A DNA stretch of 64,000 nt. Origin: Tillus elongatus (lineage: Eukaryota; Arthropoda; Insecta; Coleoptera; Cleridae). Below are positions 33,131 to 45,125 of the stretch, piece after piece (the first letter of the stretch is position 1; each line of letters begins with the position of its first letter). The DNA lies in the NCBI GenBank assembly GCA_964006375.1, contig OZ023264.1, positions 14,146,225 through 14,210,224 on the forward strand, written 5' to 3'. Under the pieces are notes generated by a model. The model was given only the letters and a program-made list of their open reading frames with translations. It had not been told where the DNA came from and did no database searches. The translations under genes were made by a program, and so were the position numbers.

Positions 33131-33980
33131 AGTGTGAGTTTTTTCTATGTTTAGTACGGGGATCTCGTAAACTACTGCAGCTAGAGAGACGGTTAAATGG
33201 GGAAAGTAGTGCAGTTTTGTGAGTGTAATTCAGAACTGTTTTTGTTTCCATAAAAAATGTCACGGAGTACTATTTTTAAAAAACTTATATTTGCCGATTT
33301 CTTTAAATGCATTTAGCTGCGTTAGTATTGGGTTTACTGAAAAGGCGTAAAGGAAAAAGCTGTAGATAAATATATTCTAAATAAAGCAAAAATATGCAAA
33401 TTTTAAAAAGATCTGTAACTTTTGAGTTATGACAAAAATTTGTGTTTTTTTAAATGGAAACCATAGTTGACTGTGGCTTCATTAAAGAGTTTTTTTTCCC
33501 CTTACATTGATTTGAAACACGATATGATTATTCTAAGAAATAAAATTTTTAGTGGTTTCCTTTTTTTTTTCAAAAAAAATAACATTGGTTATACCACGGA
33601 AACGGTTGTTTATTTCAAATAGAGAAAACCTTAATCTAAGTTTTTGTACATAGTTTACATAACATTTCTAATTAGAGATTTAACATAATAATTAACAAAA
33701 CGAAATTTTTAAATCAAATTTGTAAAAAGTTTACTAATACGAGCCATGGAAAGAAAATGTCTCGAAGAGAATGTTTTACAAAGCCTGAAGTCTTAACTTC
33801 AACCGTCATTGTCCTTTATTTTATTAAAATGTTTCCACTCATTTAAAATAGACCCTTTCACTGGCTTTGGCAGTACTTCTAGCTATAGAGTTTATCGTTT
33901 AATGGTATATAATTTTTGTCGAATTTTCGTAAAAAATCAATAAAGCTCAATATATCCGTTATTATACAAGATATGAAAAA
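33131..33980. other. intronic repeats, unassigned
   Basis: Contains, near 33745-33860, the inverted counterpart of a block also seen at 41985-42090 and 53548-53660 (cttcaaccgtcattgtccttt / aaggacaatgacggttgaag). The remainder is AT-rich. Confidence 0.4.
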
Positions 33981-34157
33981 AATTGTATACATTAATTATA
34001 GTGTGCCTTGAGCTACATGTTAAAAAAATAGTTTTACAATCACAGGCTGGCCCGTAAGTCGTTTCTATTTAAATTGTATACATTAATTATAGCGTGTCTT
34101 AAGCTACATCTTAAAAAAATAGTTTTACAATCACAGGCTGGCCCGTAAGTCGTTGGT
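33981..34157. repeat. two direct copies of a 91-bp unit
   Basis: aattgtatacattaattata...cacaggctggcccgtaagtcgtt occurs at 33981 and again at 34072 with few differences. Confidence 0.8.
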
Positions 34158-34241
34158 GATACAATTTTTTTTTTTTAATCCAACAGGCCTTATGTTATTG
34201 CATTTTCCATTGAAATATAATGCAGGTTTGTAAGAAAATAA

Positions 34242-34505
34242 ATTCGGGACGCTGCAAGTGCGTTATGGTAGCGAATTTTCATTAAATGCTTCAAATTTGA
34301 ATAGCTCAATTTGCTATTAACCCATAAGGTTGACCAAGAAACCAGTTCTTTCGGGAACACTTTAAGTCTACTTTCGGAAATGTTTGTACATTTTCAAACG
34401 AATTTATCCAAGCCATTTGCAAAATGAAGGTACCCACCAAATTTGATCTAAATTGGCCTATAATTTTTTGAGTTACATGACTAGGTCGCCTAGGATCCAT
34501 CTCCG
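34242..34505 (+). mobile_element. TA-core element, left half
   Basis: cgggacgctgcaagtgcgtt, tagcgaattttcattaaatg, then the standard left block to tttttgagttacatgac. It is joined directly to an oppositely oriented piece of the long variant (34506-35335). Confidence 0.55.
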
Positions 34506-34603
34506 GGGTTTTTATCTGTTTACATATATAAAGGGTGACGCATTTCTACGACAAAGCTTAATATTACTGTTATCATACAAGATACGAGAAGCAGTTTTTT
34601 TTT
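34506..34603 (-). mobile_element. TA-core long variant, segment left of LINE insertion
   Basis: The complement of 53210-53300: tttacatatataaagggtga, gcatttctacgacaaagctt, atcatacaagatacgagaag. It continues at 35214 after the inserted LINE-A copy 5. Confidence 0.6.
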
Positions 34604-35213
34604 AATTCAACAACACACCACGAGGGCTGTCAGCCTAAATACTATCGTACCGTGGGTGTTGACAAGAAGGAAAGAGGCAACTTGTTAATTCTGGACTTGA
34701 AGGTCTGGAGGTTCGGAGGAGAAGGAAAAACATATGCCGGCAAGGAATTCCACAACTTGGAAGTCATCGGGACAAAAGAGCAGGCGTAACAAGATGTTCT
34801 ATGTCTGGTGACCTGGATAGTGCATTCGCTCTGTTCCCCTGGTAGATCTATTGGGGGCAGCAGGTGGGGGAACTATGGAGAAAAGCTCCTCTGAGCCGTG
34901 CCCGTGCAGATATCTATAAAAGAGAGAGAGGTCACCAACGGCACGTCGGTGGGCAAGGGATGGCAGCCTTTGGGTGAGGGTAGGGTCACCGATAAGACGT
35001 ATAGCTCTCTTTTGAATGGAGTCCAGGATAGCGAGTGTAGAATCGGCAGCTGCACCCCAGATGTGGGAGCAGTATTCGAGGTTTGGCCTTATTTGTGAAG
35101 TATATAAGGTATAGAGATTAGCTGGTGAAAAGTATTTGCGAGCCCGGAAGAGGAAACCTAATTTCTTAGCAGCTGCTTCTGCAATTGATGTGACATGTTG
35201 GTGCCAATTAAGA
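34604..35213 (-). mobile_element. LINE-A copy 5, 3' end only
   Basis: From the family 3' terminus (complement of aacacaccacgaggg, 34607) back to gtgccaattaagattt, covering only the post-RT region. Both junctions can be defined from the uninterrupted paralogue at 53130-53300. Confidence 0.88.
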
Positions 35214-35650
<437 letters not shown>

Positions 35651-35670
35651 TCACAAAAACCCTTTAAACA

Positions 35671-35688
35671 CCCCCCCCCCCCCCCCCC
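35671..35688. repeat. poly-C run (18 bp)
   Basis: A homopolymer preceding gagcaagcagcaataag. Could be an assembly-length artefact. Confidence 0.9.
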
Positions 35689-35828
35689 TGAGCAAGCAGC
35701 AATAAGAAAGAATTCTTGTTCACACCACATTTCGAAAAAGTTTATTCCATTCTCAAGACTACATGTTATTCGGCTTTTAATAAAGAGTTTTATTTTGCAA
35801 CCGACGGCTTTCCCACAATTTGTTAAAG

Positions 35829-35831
<3 letters not shown>

Positions 35832-35895
<64 letters not shown>

Positions 35896-36010
35896 TATAA
35901 AAACTCAAACTGACCCTGGATATGGGTTATAGGGGGCCTAGTTCGTGCTCATTTGGAGACTTTTCGAGATCTCCTCAATAGTGATTTTTTTTTAAAGAAA
36001 ATTCACTAAA
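35832..36010 (+). mobile_element. TA-core element, (TA)n core plus right half
   Basis: (TA)n at 35832-35893, then aaactgaccctggatatggg-type text, tagttcgtgctcatttgga, cgagatctcctc and the terminal hairpin gtgatttttttttaaagaaaattcactaaa (broken arms). The left half is absent. Confidence 0.6.
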
Positions 36011-37292
36011 ACGCGAAATTTAAATCTTAAAATCAAATTATAAGCCCTGCCGTACATTTTTATAACAACTTTTTCATATTTACTAACAAAATGGTAAAAA
36101 AATCAAATTTTATTATGTTACTAAAAATGCGCCTTGAAAAAGTGTCAAATTTTTAGGTACCGCCCTTAATGAACTCGTGAATTTATTTATTTCCTTTATG
36201 AGGCTATATTTCCAAAAGTTAATAAGTGATTTAACAAATAAGAAACAGTTTTGAATATATATTTTGTTTACCTACCTTATACTGAAACACAGTGTATAAA
36301 CTTAGTACGTATTTTCTACCTCTTCCCCAACTTAAGACTACTGGTGACAAGTCGATGGCGACTGATTTTTGTCATAAAAAAGTAGATCTTATGTATACTA
36401 AAGTTGGACACACCTGATATAATGTACCTACGTAAAAATTCGTAAATAAATGTTATATAGTAAAAATAAAATTTTGTTTGAATAACATTATTTTAAATAA
36501 AAATAAACGAGAATGTTATTACGTTTTTAAAATTGTCCAAATTATTTTTAAATGCCGTTTGTTCATCTCGGCCAATAATAGATGGCATTCTGTGACAGTT
36601 GTCGTTTTTGAAAGAGAGTATGTTCTGCGGGTAGGATATGCACAAAATGTTAAAATGATAAAAACAATAACTTCTAACCTAACAATTTATGGTTTAACTT
36701 AAAATATAATTTAAATATAGCAAACAAATCCAAATAAGTGATATTATACGATAAATGGGTACAAGTTCAATGATTACCTTAGAAAACACCAAATTCTTAA
36801 AAAGGGGGTCTTTAAGCTACAGCTTGGGTCAAAACTAACGAGTCACAATCACAATTACAACGTATTTGATAATTGATAAGCATAACATAACCATAAATTG
36901 CTAAGGATTAGAAAGAGAGCTGACGTGTCTAAGGTGTGGCAGAACAGATTGTCAAAATTCTACCGCCAATTTTGAAACATCGCAGTGGTACGGTTTGGCA
37001 GACGGTACGACTTAGCAGACGGTACGATATACTAAACTTTACCATATATACTATATCTCTTAAAACAATCGTAATCATATTTTAAATAAATTTATTTAAA
37101 TATATATATTATCGAATACATTCGACCAACAAAAAGAAATTTAACAGCCTTCTTTACTCATTAACAATTTCGTAACATACCTGTGAATGACGAAAATACA
37201 GCATGAAAGCTATAATATAAGATTTGCAAACTGGCGACATTGCCTTCATTTTAGCCAATAATATGTCTGAAAATTTAGTGCTTACTATTTTG
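36011..37292. other. unassigned intronic stretch
   Basis: AT-rich. A small frame at 36478-36702 has no recognisable domain. The phrase cagacggtacgacttag is duplicated near 37000-37020. Confidence 0.4.
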
Positions 37293-37307
37293 ATATTATA
37301 CAAATTA

Positions 37308-37651
37308 GAACCTCGGTGGTTCTGGGGTAAGAACGTGCGCCTCTGAACCGAAGGATACTGGGTTCGATCCCAAGATAATCATTTAACTTTTTCAGTACAA
37401 ACTGTAAAAAGTAACATCAACCGAGGTTCTGGCATTGTATTTGAGCAAGTTGGTAGTCTGCACGTTCCACCCTTCGGAGGGGGCGTAAAGCCGTCTGTCT
37501 CGAGTCCATGCGATGTTGGGCACGTTAAAGATCCCTACCCTCTTTACAGAAAGGCAGGGGTTCGGCAAAATTTCCAGGATAGTGAGGTGATTGGCTATAG
37601 TCGCGGAAATAGGCCGACGTTAAAGAAACAAAACACACACACACACACACA
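37308..37651 (+). mobile_element. tRNA-derived SINE, copy 1
   Basis: The head is tRNA-like: ggtggttctggggtaagaac carries the A box and gggttcgatccc the B box of an RNA polymerase III promoter. The body (catcaaccgaggttctggca, ttcggagggggcgtaaag, gatgttgggcacgttaaaga, aaataggccgacgttaaa) is shared with copy 2. It ends in (AC)n. A perfect 15-bp target-site duplication, atattatacaaatta, flanks it at 37293-37307 and 37652-37666. Confidence 0.9.
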
Positions 37652-37865
37652 TATTATACAAATTATACTATAGCGATATGTGATGAAAAAGAGTCACAAA
37701 AAGCAATAATATACAGTGTTCAAGATAAGGAGGGCCACTATGGGGATCTCCAAAACGGTAGCAGATACAGACCTGGTTAAATGTGAGAAAAGTTGCGCCC
37801 TCTTAGGCCCAACAAATTGGCGATTAGACACCTCCGAATTTTTTTTTAGTTTTTGAGATATTTTA

Positions 37866-38458
37866 ATGTACACCAAATTTAATCAAAAAAAAAAGAATTA
37901 TTAACCATTTCAGAGAAGTTTATTTGTGTGACCCTTGTATATGAAAAAATCACTGTAACTTTGGTATTTACATAACGCGTTTTTTTTTAACGAGACCTCA
38001 AAAGATAGAAAATGAAGCAGTCTATAGCTCCGGTAAAAATTGTTTCCGATGCCATTCGATCACGGTCTACTAAAACTATTTTCGTATGTCACAGCATTTA
38101 TGAACTTTTTTTCTTCAACTTTTGAGATGTTGTTGACTTTCATACTTCCGTCATAATAGTTATTTTTTTATGAAATTTGGTAGATAACAATCTTGGGGAA
38201 GGGCAAATCCAGTGGCGTACCAACCATAAACATTTTTTTTATAATTTTTGACATATGTTTTAGTAGGCCGTGATCGAATGGCATACGAAACAATTTTCAC
38301 CGGATCTCAAGACTTCTTCATTTTCTTTCGTTTGAGATCCCGTTTAGGGTTATAAATACAAAAGTTACAGGGGTATTTCCATATGAGAAAGGTACAAAAA
38401 TAAGCTTCTCTGAAATGGTTAATAATTGTTCTCTTTTGATGAAATTTCGTATGTACCT
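37866..38458. mobile_element. fold-back (inverted repeat) element
   Basis: Arms of about 210 bp, 37866-38080 and 38252-38458, separated by about 170 nt. Matching blocks include ttattaaccatttcagagaa with ttctctgaaatggttaataa, and cgatcacggtctactaaaac with gttttagtaggccgtgatcg. No coding sequence was recognised. The arms have diverged, so it is not recent. Confidence 0.65.
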
Positions 38459-39104
38459 ATTTTGATGGATGCCGAATGCAGCGGTGTACTTATTTTCTTC
38501 CTAAAAATGGCCCTAACCCTTTTTCATATTTTTTTGATGTAGAAAAACTGCATTAGTAGGCTTTGGTCAAGTGACATAGAGCACAATTTTCGCAGCATTA
38601 ATAGTTTTCCAACTTATATTTTTTGATCTTTCGTTAATCAAAATTGAGTCAAATACAAACGTGTGTTTCCATATTAAACGGGCCACACTGTATACATATA
38701 CAGGTGGTCCAGTTTTCAATGCGGAACAGTCAGGAAACGATAGAAAACCGAAAAATAATATGAGTTTGCTCGGTAAACTATATTCGGACTATATTCGGGA
38801 AATGCTTCTTTAAGAAAATACAGGGTGTTCAAGTTTGATTTGAATCATCAGATTTATTAATTGTTGCCAAAGGACTTTGATGAAATTTTGTAGGCGTTAA
38901 CTGCCATTGAGGTAGCACGCTTTGCAGTGAAAAATATTACTGTTGTTTTGCCAGTGGCGTCCATACTAGCACGTTACTAAACAGGAAAAATTGTTGCCCC
39001 ACTGCTTTTTCTTGAAATATAAATCAATTATGAATTCCTCATTTAATTTGTGAGAAAAAAGCTCTCGTTCCATTTTTCTGTACGTTTTTTGAGTAAAGAG
39101 AAAA
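38459..39104. other. unassigned intronic repeats
   Basis: Contains phrases such as cgggccacactgtatac and acagggtgttcaagtttgat, typical of DNA-transposon ends, but no partner or coding region could be assigned. Confidence 0.3.
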
Positions 39105-39232
39105 AAGTCTGGACGCAGCAAGTGCGTTATGGTAGTCAATTTTGATTAAAATGTTTTTTAATAGCAAATATGTGTTTCTTTTAAGAAAGCAGGCATCAAA
39201 TTTGGTTACCAGTATAACCTATATAGTAGAAA
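39105..39232 (+). mobile_element. TA-core left half, part before insertion
   Basis: tctggacgcagcaagtgcgt, then gcaggcatcaaatttggtta and ataacctatatagtagaaa, matching 40690-40800. Interrupted at 39233. Confidence 0.6.
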
Positions 39233-39503
39233 GGCTAGATGCATTGTCACCACAACTAGAACCGTAGACCGGTTTCGCTCTACGGTTCTAATTGTGGTGA
39301 GAATGCATCTAGCCTTACATACTTTGTCCCTATATTAGGGTAGAAATGGGCCAGGGCTGACAATTTACTAAATTGCTGGTTGGTTGTATACAGTCTCTAT
39401 TTTTTAACATTCTGTGTTATTTGGAGCTGTCGTGACAACATACTACTTGGTTTCGCAACGAGGTGGCGGCACGTGCTTCGTGTCTTACATCTCACTTAGT
39501 ACC
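39233..39503. mobile_element. 271-bp insertion with hairpin, 12-bp target-site duplication
   Basis: Flanked by atatagtagaaa at 39221-39232 and 39504-39515. It opens with a strong hairpin: ggctagatgcatt-tcaccacaactagaaccgtag and the mirrored ctacggttctaattgtggtga-aatgcatctagcc, with loop accggtttcgct. The complement of the loop contains gcgaaaccggtc, the GAAAC...GTC end of a hammerhead. Probably a Penelope-like remnant. Confidence 0.6.
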
Positions 39504-39600
39504 ATATAGTAGAAACTATGTGCCATGTTTCATCAAAATAACTTAATTGTTTGAAAATGTTTTTTTTTAATTTTGTCTGAAAAACAGTGTGGTAATTATT
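39504..39600 (+). mobile_element. TA-core left half, part after insertion
   Basis: atatagtagaaactatgtgc, tttcatcaaaataactta and tttgaaaatg continue the left half interrupted at 39233, matching 40793-40850. Confidence 0.5.
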
Positions 39601-39654
39601 ATGAGACTATCTATTAATATGAATAACAACAAAGTAAAGACAATTACAAAAAAT

Positions 39655-40175
39655 ATTATCATTTTCAATATTTTGCTACATCGTCTCTTGCAGCAATAAT
39701 TACCTGGATCCTACGTGGAATGTGTTCTATGCACCTAAGAGCATCTACTTTGATTTTTTCATCATGGTGCCACGCACTGATAATTCTCTCAGTAAGATAC
39801 TGCTTATTTGTTACAATCTTTTTAGAGGCTTCCCGTTTTGTCAGCTCCCAAAGATTTTCTATTGGGCTGAGATCTGTAGAGTTGCCAGGCTACGGCAAAA
39901 CGTTGTTATTCTGAGCATCCAGGTAAGCTGTTACCCTTATGGTAAGGAGCGAAGTCATGCATAAACCAGTAATGTTTCGGGAACCATTCCCTCACTTGAG
40001 GGAATATTCTGGTTCTGATAACATCGATATACTGGTCTTGGCGCATGGTTCCTTCTACAATCTAAAGGCGACCGATATGTTTTCCAGATATAATGAACCA
40101 AATCATAACTTTGAATGGATGTTTCACTTGTCATGAAACTTCTCACCAGGTCGTCTTCGAACAAAAGTTTGCTTG
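39655..40175 (-). pseudogene. Tc1-like transposase relic (family 3)
   Basis: Minus strand: the frame at 40164-39955 begins EDDLVRSFMTSETSIQSYDL with later WKTYRS text. Shifted frames give KHIGRLRLVEGTMRQDQYID, EWFPKHYWFMHDFAPYHK (the D-F-APCH motif), then NPIEN-like text and VAP-rich C-terminal sequence. It resembles the Tc1 relic at 16196 in the EG-T/SMRQDQY segment but differs in the catalytic block. Multiple frameshifts. Confidence 0.72.
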
Positions 40176-40265
40176 TCTGCTAGTATTTCGAAAGTCGCAA
40201 GTTTATTTGTCGACAAATGTTTCGTGAAAAGATAACAATATATCTAATGCCTTATTACCAGCTAC

Positions 40266-40622
40266 GAGAGCCTCGGTGGTTCAGGGGTAAGAACGTGTGC
40301 CTCTGAACCGAAGGGTACTGGGTTCGATCCCAGGGTTCTCCTTTCACTTTTTCAGTACAAACTGTAACATTAACATCAACCGAGGTTCTGGCATTGTATT
40401 TGAGGAAGTTAAATGTCTGCACGTTCCGTCCTTCGGAGGGGGCGTAAAATTGCCGGTCCCGTGTCCATGCGATGTTGGGCACGTTAAAGATATCTACCCT
40501 CCTTATAAAAAGACAGGGGTTCGGCAAAATTTCCAGGACAGTGAGGTGAAACTGCTCCCTGACGTCGGTGATTGGCCATAGCCGCGGAAATAGGCCGACG
40601 TTAACGATATAAAAACACACAC
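40266..40622 (+). mobile_element. tRNA-derived SINE, copy 2
   Basis: A full-length relative of copy 1: gagcctcggtggttcagggg (A-box region), gggttcgatccc (B box), the shared body and an (AC)n end. A perfect 12-bp target-site duplication, attaccagctac, lies at 40254-40265 and 40623-40634. The tRNA-like head starts gagagcctcgg. The identity of the parental tRNA could not be settled by eye. Confidence 0.92.
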
Positions 40623-40689
40623 ATTACCAGCTACAGCTGTTTTTACTACTCTTATTCTTGATTTATCTTCGGCACTACCAGTTTCGTTA

Positions 40690-40925
40690 AATTTGGATGC
40701 AGCAAATGTGTTAGGGAAGTGAATTTCCATAAAAAATGTTTTTAATAGCAAATGCGAGCAGGCATCAATCTTATTATCGGTATAGCCTATGTAGTAGAAA
40801 CAATGTACTATATTTTATCATAATTACTTATGGTTTGAAAATATACAAAAATTTTCCGAAAATAAACTTAAATGTTGCTTTCCTAACCAACAAAGCTTGC
40901 GTTAATAGCAAATTGAGTTATTGAA
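40690..40925 (+). mobile_element. TA-core element, left half
   Basis: tggatgcagcaaatgtgtta, agtgaatttccataaaaaa, gcaggcatcaatcttatta, tagcctatgtagtagaaaca and tttgaaaat, all blocks of the left half. Leads into the fold-back structure at 40943. Confidence 0.55.
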
Positions 40926-40942
40926 ATTTGAAGGATTTAATG

Positions 40943-41760
40943 AAAATTCGGTAAATTTGCAGATTAGCTCCCGAACGCTTTTCAAAAAATTGTTTTCAGA
41001 AATATTACTAGGACCCCACTTGGATGCAAAAACCACAAGAAAAAATTCTTGTTCACACCCCCCAAGGAAGTTACGGGACTGGGAGTGCATAGGGGCGCTG
41101 GGCGGGGTAGGTAGTAAAAAGAAAATATGAGCAGAAAAGGCAAGGAAAACTGCTTAAAAGCTGCCTATTTGAAGCCATATCCCCATTAAACCCCGCCTAC
41201 CTCGCACAGCACCCCTATTGGCCCCCACAGGTCACGTAACTTCCTTGGGGGGTATGAACAAGACGTTTTTCTTGTGGTTTATGCAACGAGGGTGGTTGTA
41301 TGCACACGAGGGGGTAGGAAAATGCCTACGACGAAGCAGACCCCCCTCGCTTGACTAGTGGTAGGGTTGGGGGTGACTGCTACGTAGTGGGGATTTTCCT
41401 TCCCCCCTCGCGTGCATACAACCACCCTCGTTGCATAAACCACAAGAAAAATTTCTTGTTCATACCCGCCAAGGAAGTTACGGCACCTGGGGGAATAGGG
41501 GTGCTGTGCGGGGTAGGCAGGGTTTAAGGGGGATATGGCTTCAAGATGTGACAAAGACAACTTTCAAGCCCGTTTTATTCGCATTTTCTGCTCATATTTC
41601 CTTTTACTACCTACCCCGCCCAGCACCCCTATTCACCCCTGGTCCCGTAACTTCCTTGGGGTTTGTGGATCCAGGGGTGGGGTGGGGGGGGGTAGGCAGG
41701 TTTCTGAAAACAGTTTTTTGAAAAGCGTTCGGGAGCTAATCTGAAAATTTACCGAAAATT
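40943..41760. mobile_element. large fold-back element
   Basis: Inverted arms 40943-41320 and 41394-41760 with a centre of about 73 nt. Matching blocks: gaaaattcggtaaattt with aaatttaccgaaaatttg; gctcccgaacgcttttcaaa with ttgaaaagcgttcgggagc; ggttgtatgcacacgagggg with ccctcgcgtgcatacaacc. Each arm has further internal inverted blocks around ccaaggaagttacg and agcacccctatt. A related fragment is at 51873-52240. Confidence 0.7.
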
Positions 41761-42160
41761 TGCTACCAAAACGCACTTACTGCTTTCAAATTTTTTCTTA
41801 TAAACGAATCATATTTCGATAAAAAAAATGCAAAAATACATTAACCAATTTGTTCTACGAAAATTAGCTAAAAAAAAATATAGACCGTTAAACCATAAAC
41901 TTCACTAAACCTACATATAAATATCCAAAAAAGCACCAACTTAACTAAACTAACAGCCAAAGCATCAGAGAAAGGGTCTATTTGAAGTGAATTTTCTGTA
42001 AATATTTTAGTAAAATGAAGGGCAATGACGGTTGAATCTGAAACTTAAGGGTTTGCAGAACGCTCTTCTTGCAACATTTTCTTTTCACAGTCCGTATTTG
42101 TTTCACGTTCGTTGCCTAAACATTGCCAATTTTGATGTTTAAAATTGCGAGTTTGACGTT
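41761..42160. other. repeat-derived intronic stretch
   Basis: Begins with a minus-oriented TA-core start (ctaccaaaacgcacttactg). Includes the gggtctatttgaagtgaatt...atgacggttgaatctg block also seen at 53545-53640. Confidence 0.45.
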
Positions 42161-42339
42161 TTGAGGAAAACTCCAAAATTTGTTTCTTTAACTGCCAATA
42201 ACTTCTTTGTCTTTAAAGCTAGGGAACTAAATTTTGGTACAGAGTTCACTCTTTATAATACAAACACGCGTACCAAATTTGCCCTTACTTTGTTATTTAC
42301 GGAGATATGGATTTTTTTAGAAAGAAAACACAAAATTTT

Positions 42340-42615
<276 letters not shown>

Positions 42616-42781
42616 GAGTGTACCTAATAATTTGGTTACCTACTGCATATATGCAATATTCCCGACTTTTTTCCCCACCCTGTGTAAGTCATGTATGGAT
42701 GTATGTAAATTAAAACAAATATTTCTTTTATTGGTTGGCGTAGAAACAAAAGCACAGAAACTGCTAATTCTAGGTACTTAC

Positions 42782-42972
42782 AGGTAGATCTGTGAAGGCA
42801 GTACCAAGATGGTGACCGTTTTTGGTAAAAAAGCAAGTGTTATCTATGAGATTAACACCACAACCAATGACATCACCAGTGGTAAATGTTGGTCCATATG
42901 GTTGACCTGTCCCAGATGAACAGAAGCAATGTCCGTCATCACCATGGTATCCATATGAAAGCTTATCCCATC
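42782..42972 (-). CDS. RanBPM: RanBPM exon (SPRY domain, C-terminal part)
   Basis: Acceptor gcattcag before 42972 and donor gtaagt after 42782. Encodes [60 protein letters not shown] and DLP. This is the most conserved SPRY block of RANBP9/10 ([35 protein letters not shown]). The SPRY domain binds short peptides of partner proteins. The Gly codon before WDK is split with the 50602 exon. Confidence 0.97.
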
Positions 42973-43267
42973 CTGAATGCAACAAACAGGATAAGACATC
43001 AAGTATACACGGTATGCCAAATTCGACTTTTTTATAGGGTATCTCAGTAACGCATATTCGCGGATCCCACTCAGTAGTGCACATACCTGGATCTTAATTA
43101 CTATGGTAAGAAAAATACCCTACAGCTATAACATTGAAAAATGGCTCTAACCATGAATTGAGTACTGATTCAGTTTTACGGTAACGAGAACTTATGCCAC
43201 AAGTGAAGGAAAACTCTATGTGCTATTTCGTAATGGCCACAGCCCATCGTTAGCTCTTAAAGGACGC

Positions 43268-43560
<293 letters not shown>

Positions 43561-43595
43561 TACCATCTCCCATTTGGTAAAATGTCAGTATTATA

Positions 43596-44898
43596 CGAGG
43601 AGGGGGGGGGTCAATAAGTCCGTGCCTTTTTTAATTTCCCGCCTCTTCACAGGAAGGACAACACTGCTCCTGGCAACAAAGATATGTCAGTTGACTTCTG
43701 TCAAGTTTTGAACAAGCTGCGTCATTTAGTTTGTGTTAGATAGCCATTGAAAGCAGACAACCTCTTGAGTTATAACGAAAATGGAAAAAAGTGAATTTCG
43801 TGTGCTCATCAAACATTATTTTTTGCGGAAAAAACCATCTCTTAAACCAAGGCTAAGCTTGATAAATACTATGGGGACTTCGCACCATCAATGTCCATGG
43901 TAAAAAAGTGGTTAACTGAATTTCGTTGCGGCCGTACAAGCACAAATGACGCCGAACGTTCTGGACGCCCAGTTGAGGTCGCTACACCCGAAACAATTAA
44001 AAAAATGCACGATATGGTGTTGGCCGATCGGAGATTGAAAGGGCGGGAGATTGTTGAAGCCATAGGCATATCACACGGATCAGTGGTTTCGATTTTGCAT
44101 GATCACTTGGGTATGAAGAAGCTATCGGCAAGATGGGTGCCGCGTTTGCTCACAATCGTCCACAAACGCAATCGTGTGACAACTTCGAAGGAGTGTTTGG
44201 CGTTTTTCAACCGCAATAGGGACGAGTTTCTGCGCCGTTTCGTAACCGTGGACGAAACTTGGATTCACCACAACACACCAGCAGTCAAAACAGTGGGTTT
44301 CTCCGTGCGAATCAGCGCCGAAGAAGACCAAGGTGGGTTTGTCAGCCAATAAAGTCTTGTCAGCCAATAAAGTCATGGCGGCCGTTTTTTGGGATGCACG
44401 CGGTATAAGCCACATTGATTACCTTCGAAAGGCAAGAACAATCAATGGCGAATATTATACCAACTTATTGGACCGATTCAATGACGATTTGAAGAAAAAC
44501 GACCGCATTTGGCCAAGAAAAAACTTCTTTACCACCAAGACAATGCAAGGGTGCACACATGTGCAGTCTCCATGGCGAAATTGCATAAATTGGGCTACTA
44601 ATTGCTCCCTCATCCGACCTATTCTCCGAATTTAGCCTCAAGAGACTATTTCTTGTTTCCAAACTTAAAGAAATGGCTCGGCGGAAAGATATCTGACTCC
44701 AATGATGAAATCATCTCACAAACAAATACCTATTTAGAGGACCTCGACAAATCTTATTTTTTGGAAGGGATAAAAAACTGGAGAAACGATGGACGAAGTA
44801 TATAGAGCTCAAAGGAGACTATGTTGAGAAATAAAATGATTTTTGTCAAAAAACCTGTGATTCATTCAAAAAGTCACGGACTTATCGACTCGCCCTCG
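43596..44898 (+). mobile_element. mariner transposon, full length, inactive
   Basis: 1303 bp between TA target duplications (43594-43595, 44899-44900). Terminal inverted repeats: cgagg...tcaataagtccgtg on the left and the complement of cacggacttatcgactcgcc on the right. The transposase starts at 43782 (MEKSEFRVLIKHYFL) with a frameshift near 43830. The main frame 43891-44352 includes AERSGRPVEVATPETIKKMH, EIVEAIGISHGSVVSILHDH, KLSARWVPRLLT and FVTVDETWIHHNTP (the first catalytic Asp region). Later shifts pass through VMAAVFWDARGISHIDYL to the second and third acidic regions. The usual mariner length and TSD are kept, but the frame is broken. Confidence 0.92.
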
Positions 44899-44944
44899 TA
44901 TATGCTGCATAAAATGTTCTTAATCTTTTTAAAAGATCTTTTCT

Positions 44945-45125
44945 ATGCCTTTATTTTAAAAAAGAAGTATTTATAGAGATTGTGCATACCAACAGTCTTG
45001 AAGTTTGTTGTCTTAGGAAACCATAGATGTGGGTGTTCTACATGCCCTTATTTTATTTTATTTTCAAGTTTGCTAAGATAGCCATGGTGCATAAAATAAT
45101 GTCCTCGGTCTGCGTGAGGCGGTGA
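44945..45125 (+). repeat. dispersed repeat near mariner, copy 2
   Basis: aagtatttatagagattgtg...aagtttgttgtcttagg...gtgggtgttctacatgccc, homologous to 43405-43560. Confidence 0.6.

Noticed and set aside
35671..35688. The poly-C tract as a regulatory or structural element
   Set aside because: A lone homopolymer with uncertain length and no conserved flanks.
36478..36702. A 74-codon frame in the 10-kb RanBPM intron
   Set aside because: AT-rich, no domain, no repeat partner, length expected by chance.
40266..40340. A functional tRNA gene suggested by intact A and B boxes (also 37308)
   Set aside because: The tRNA-like head is fused to a common body, ends in (AC)n and is flanked by target-site duplications, so it is a SINE; the cloverleaf stems are also imperfect.
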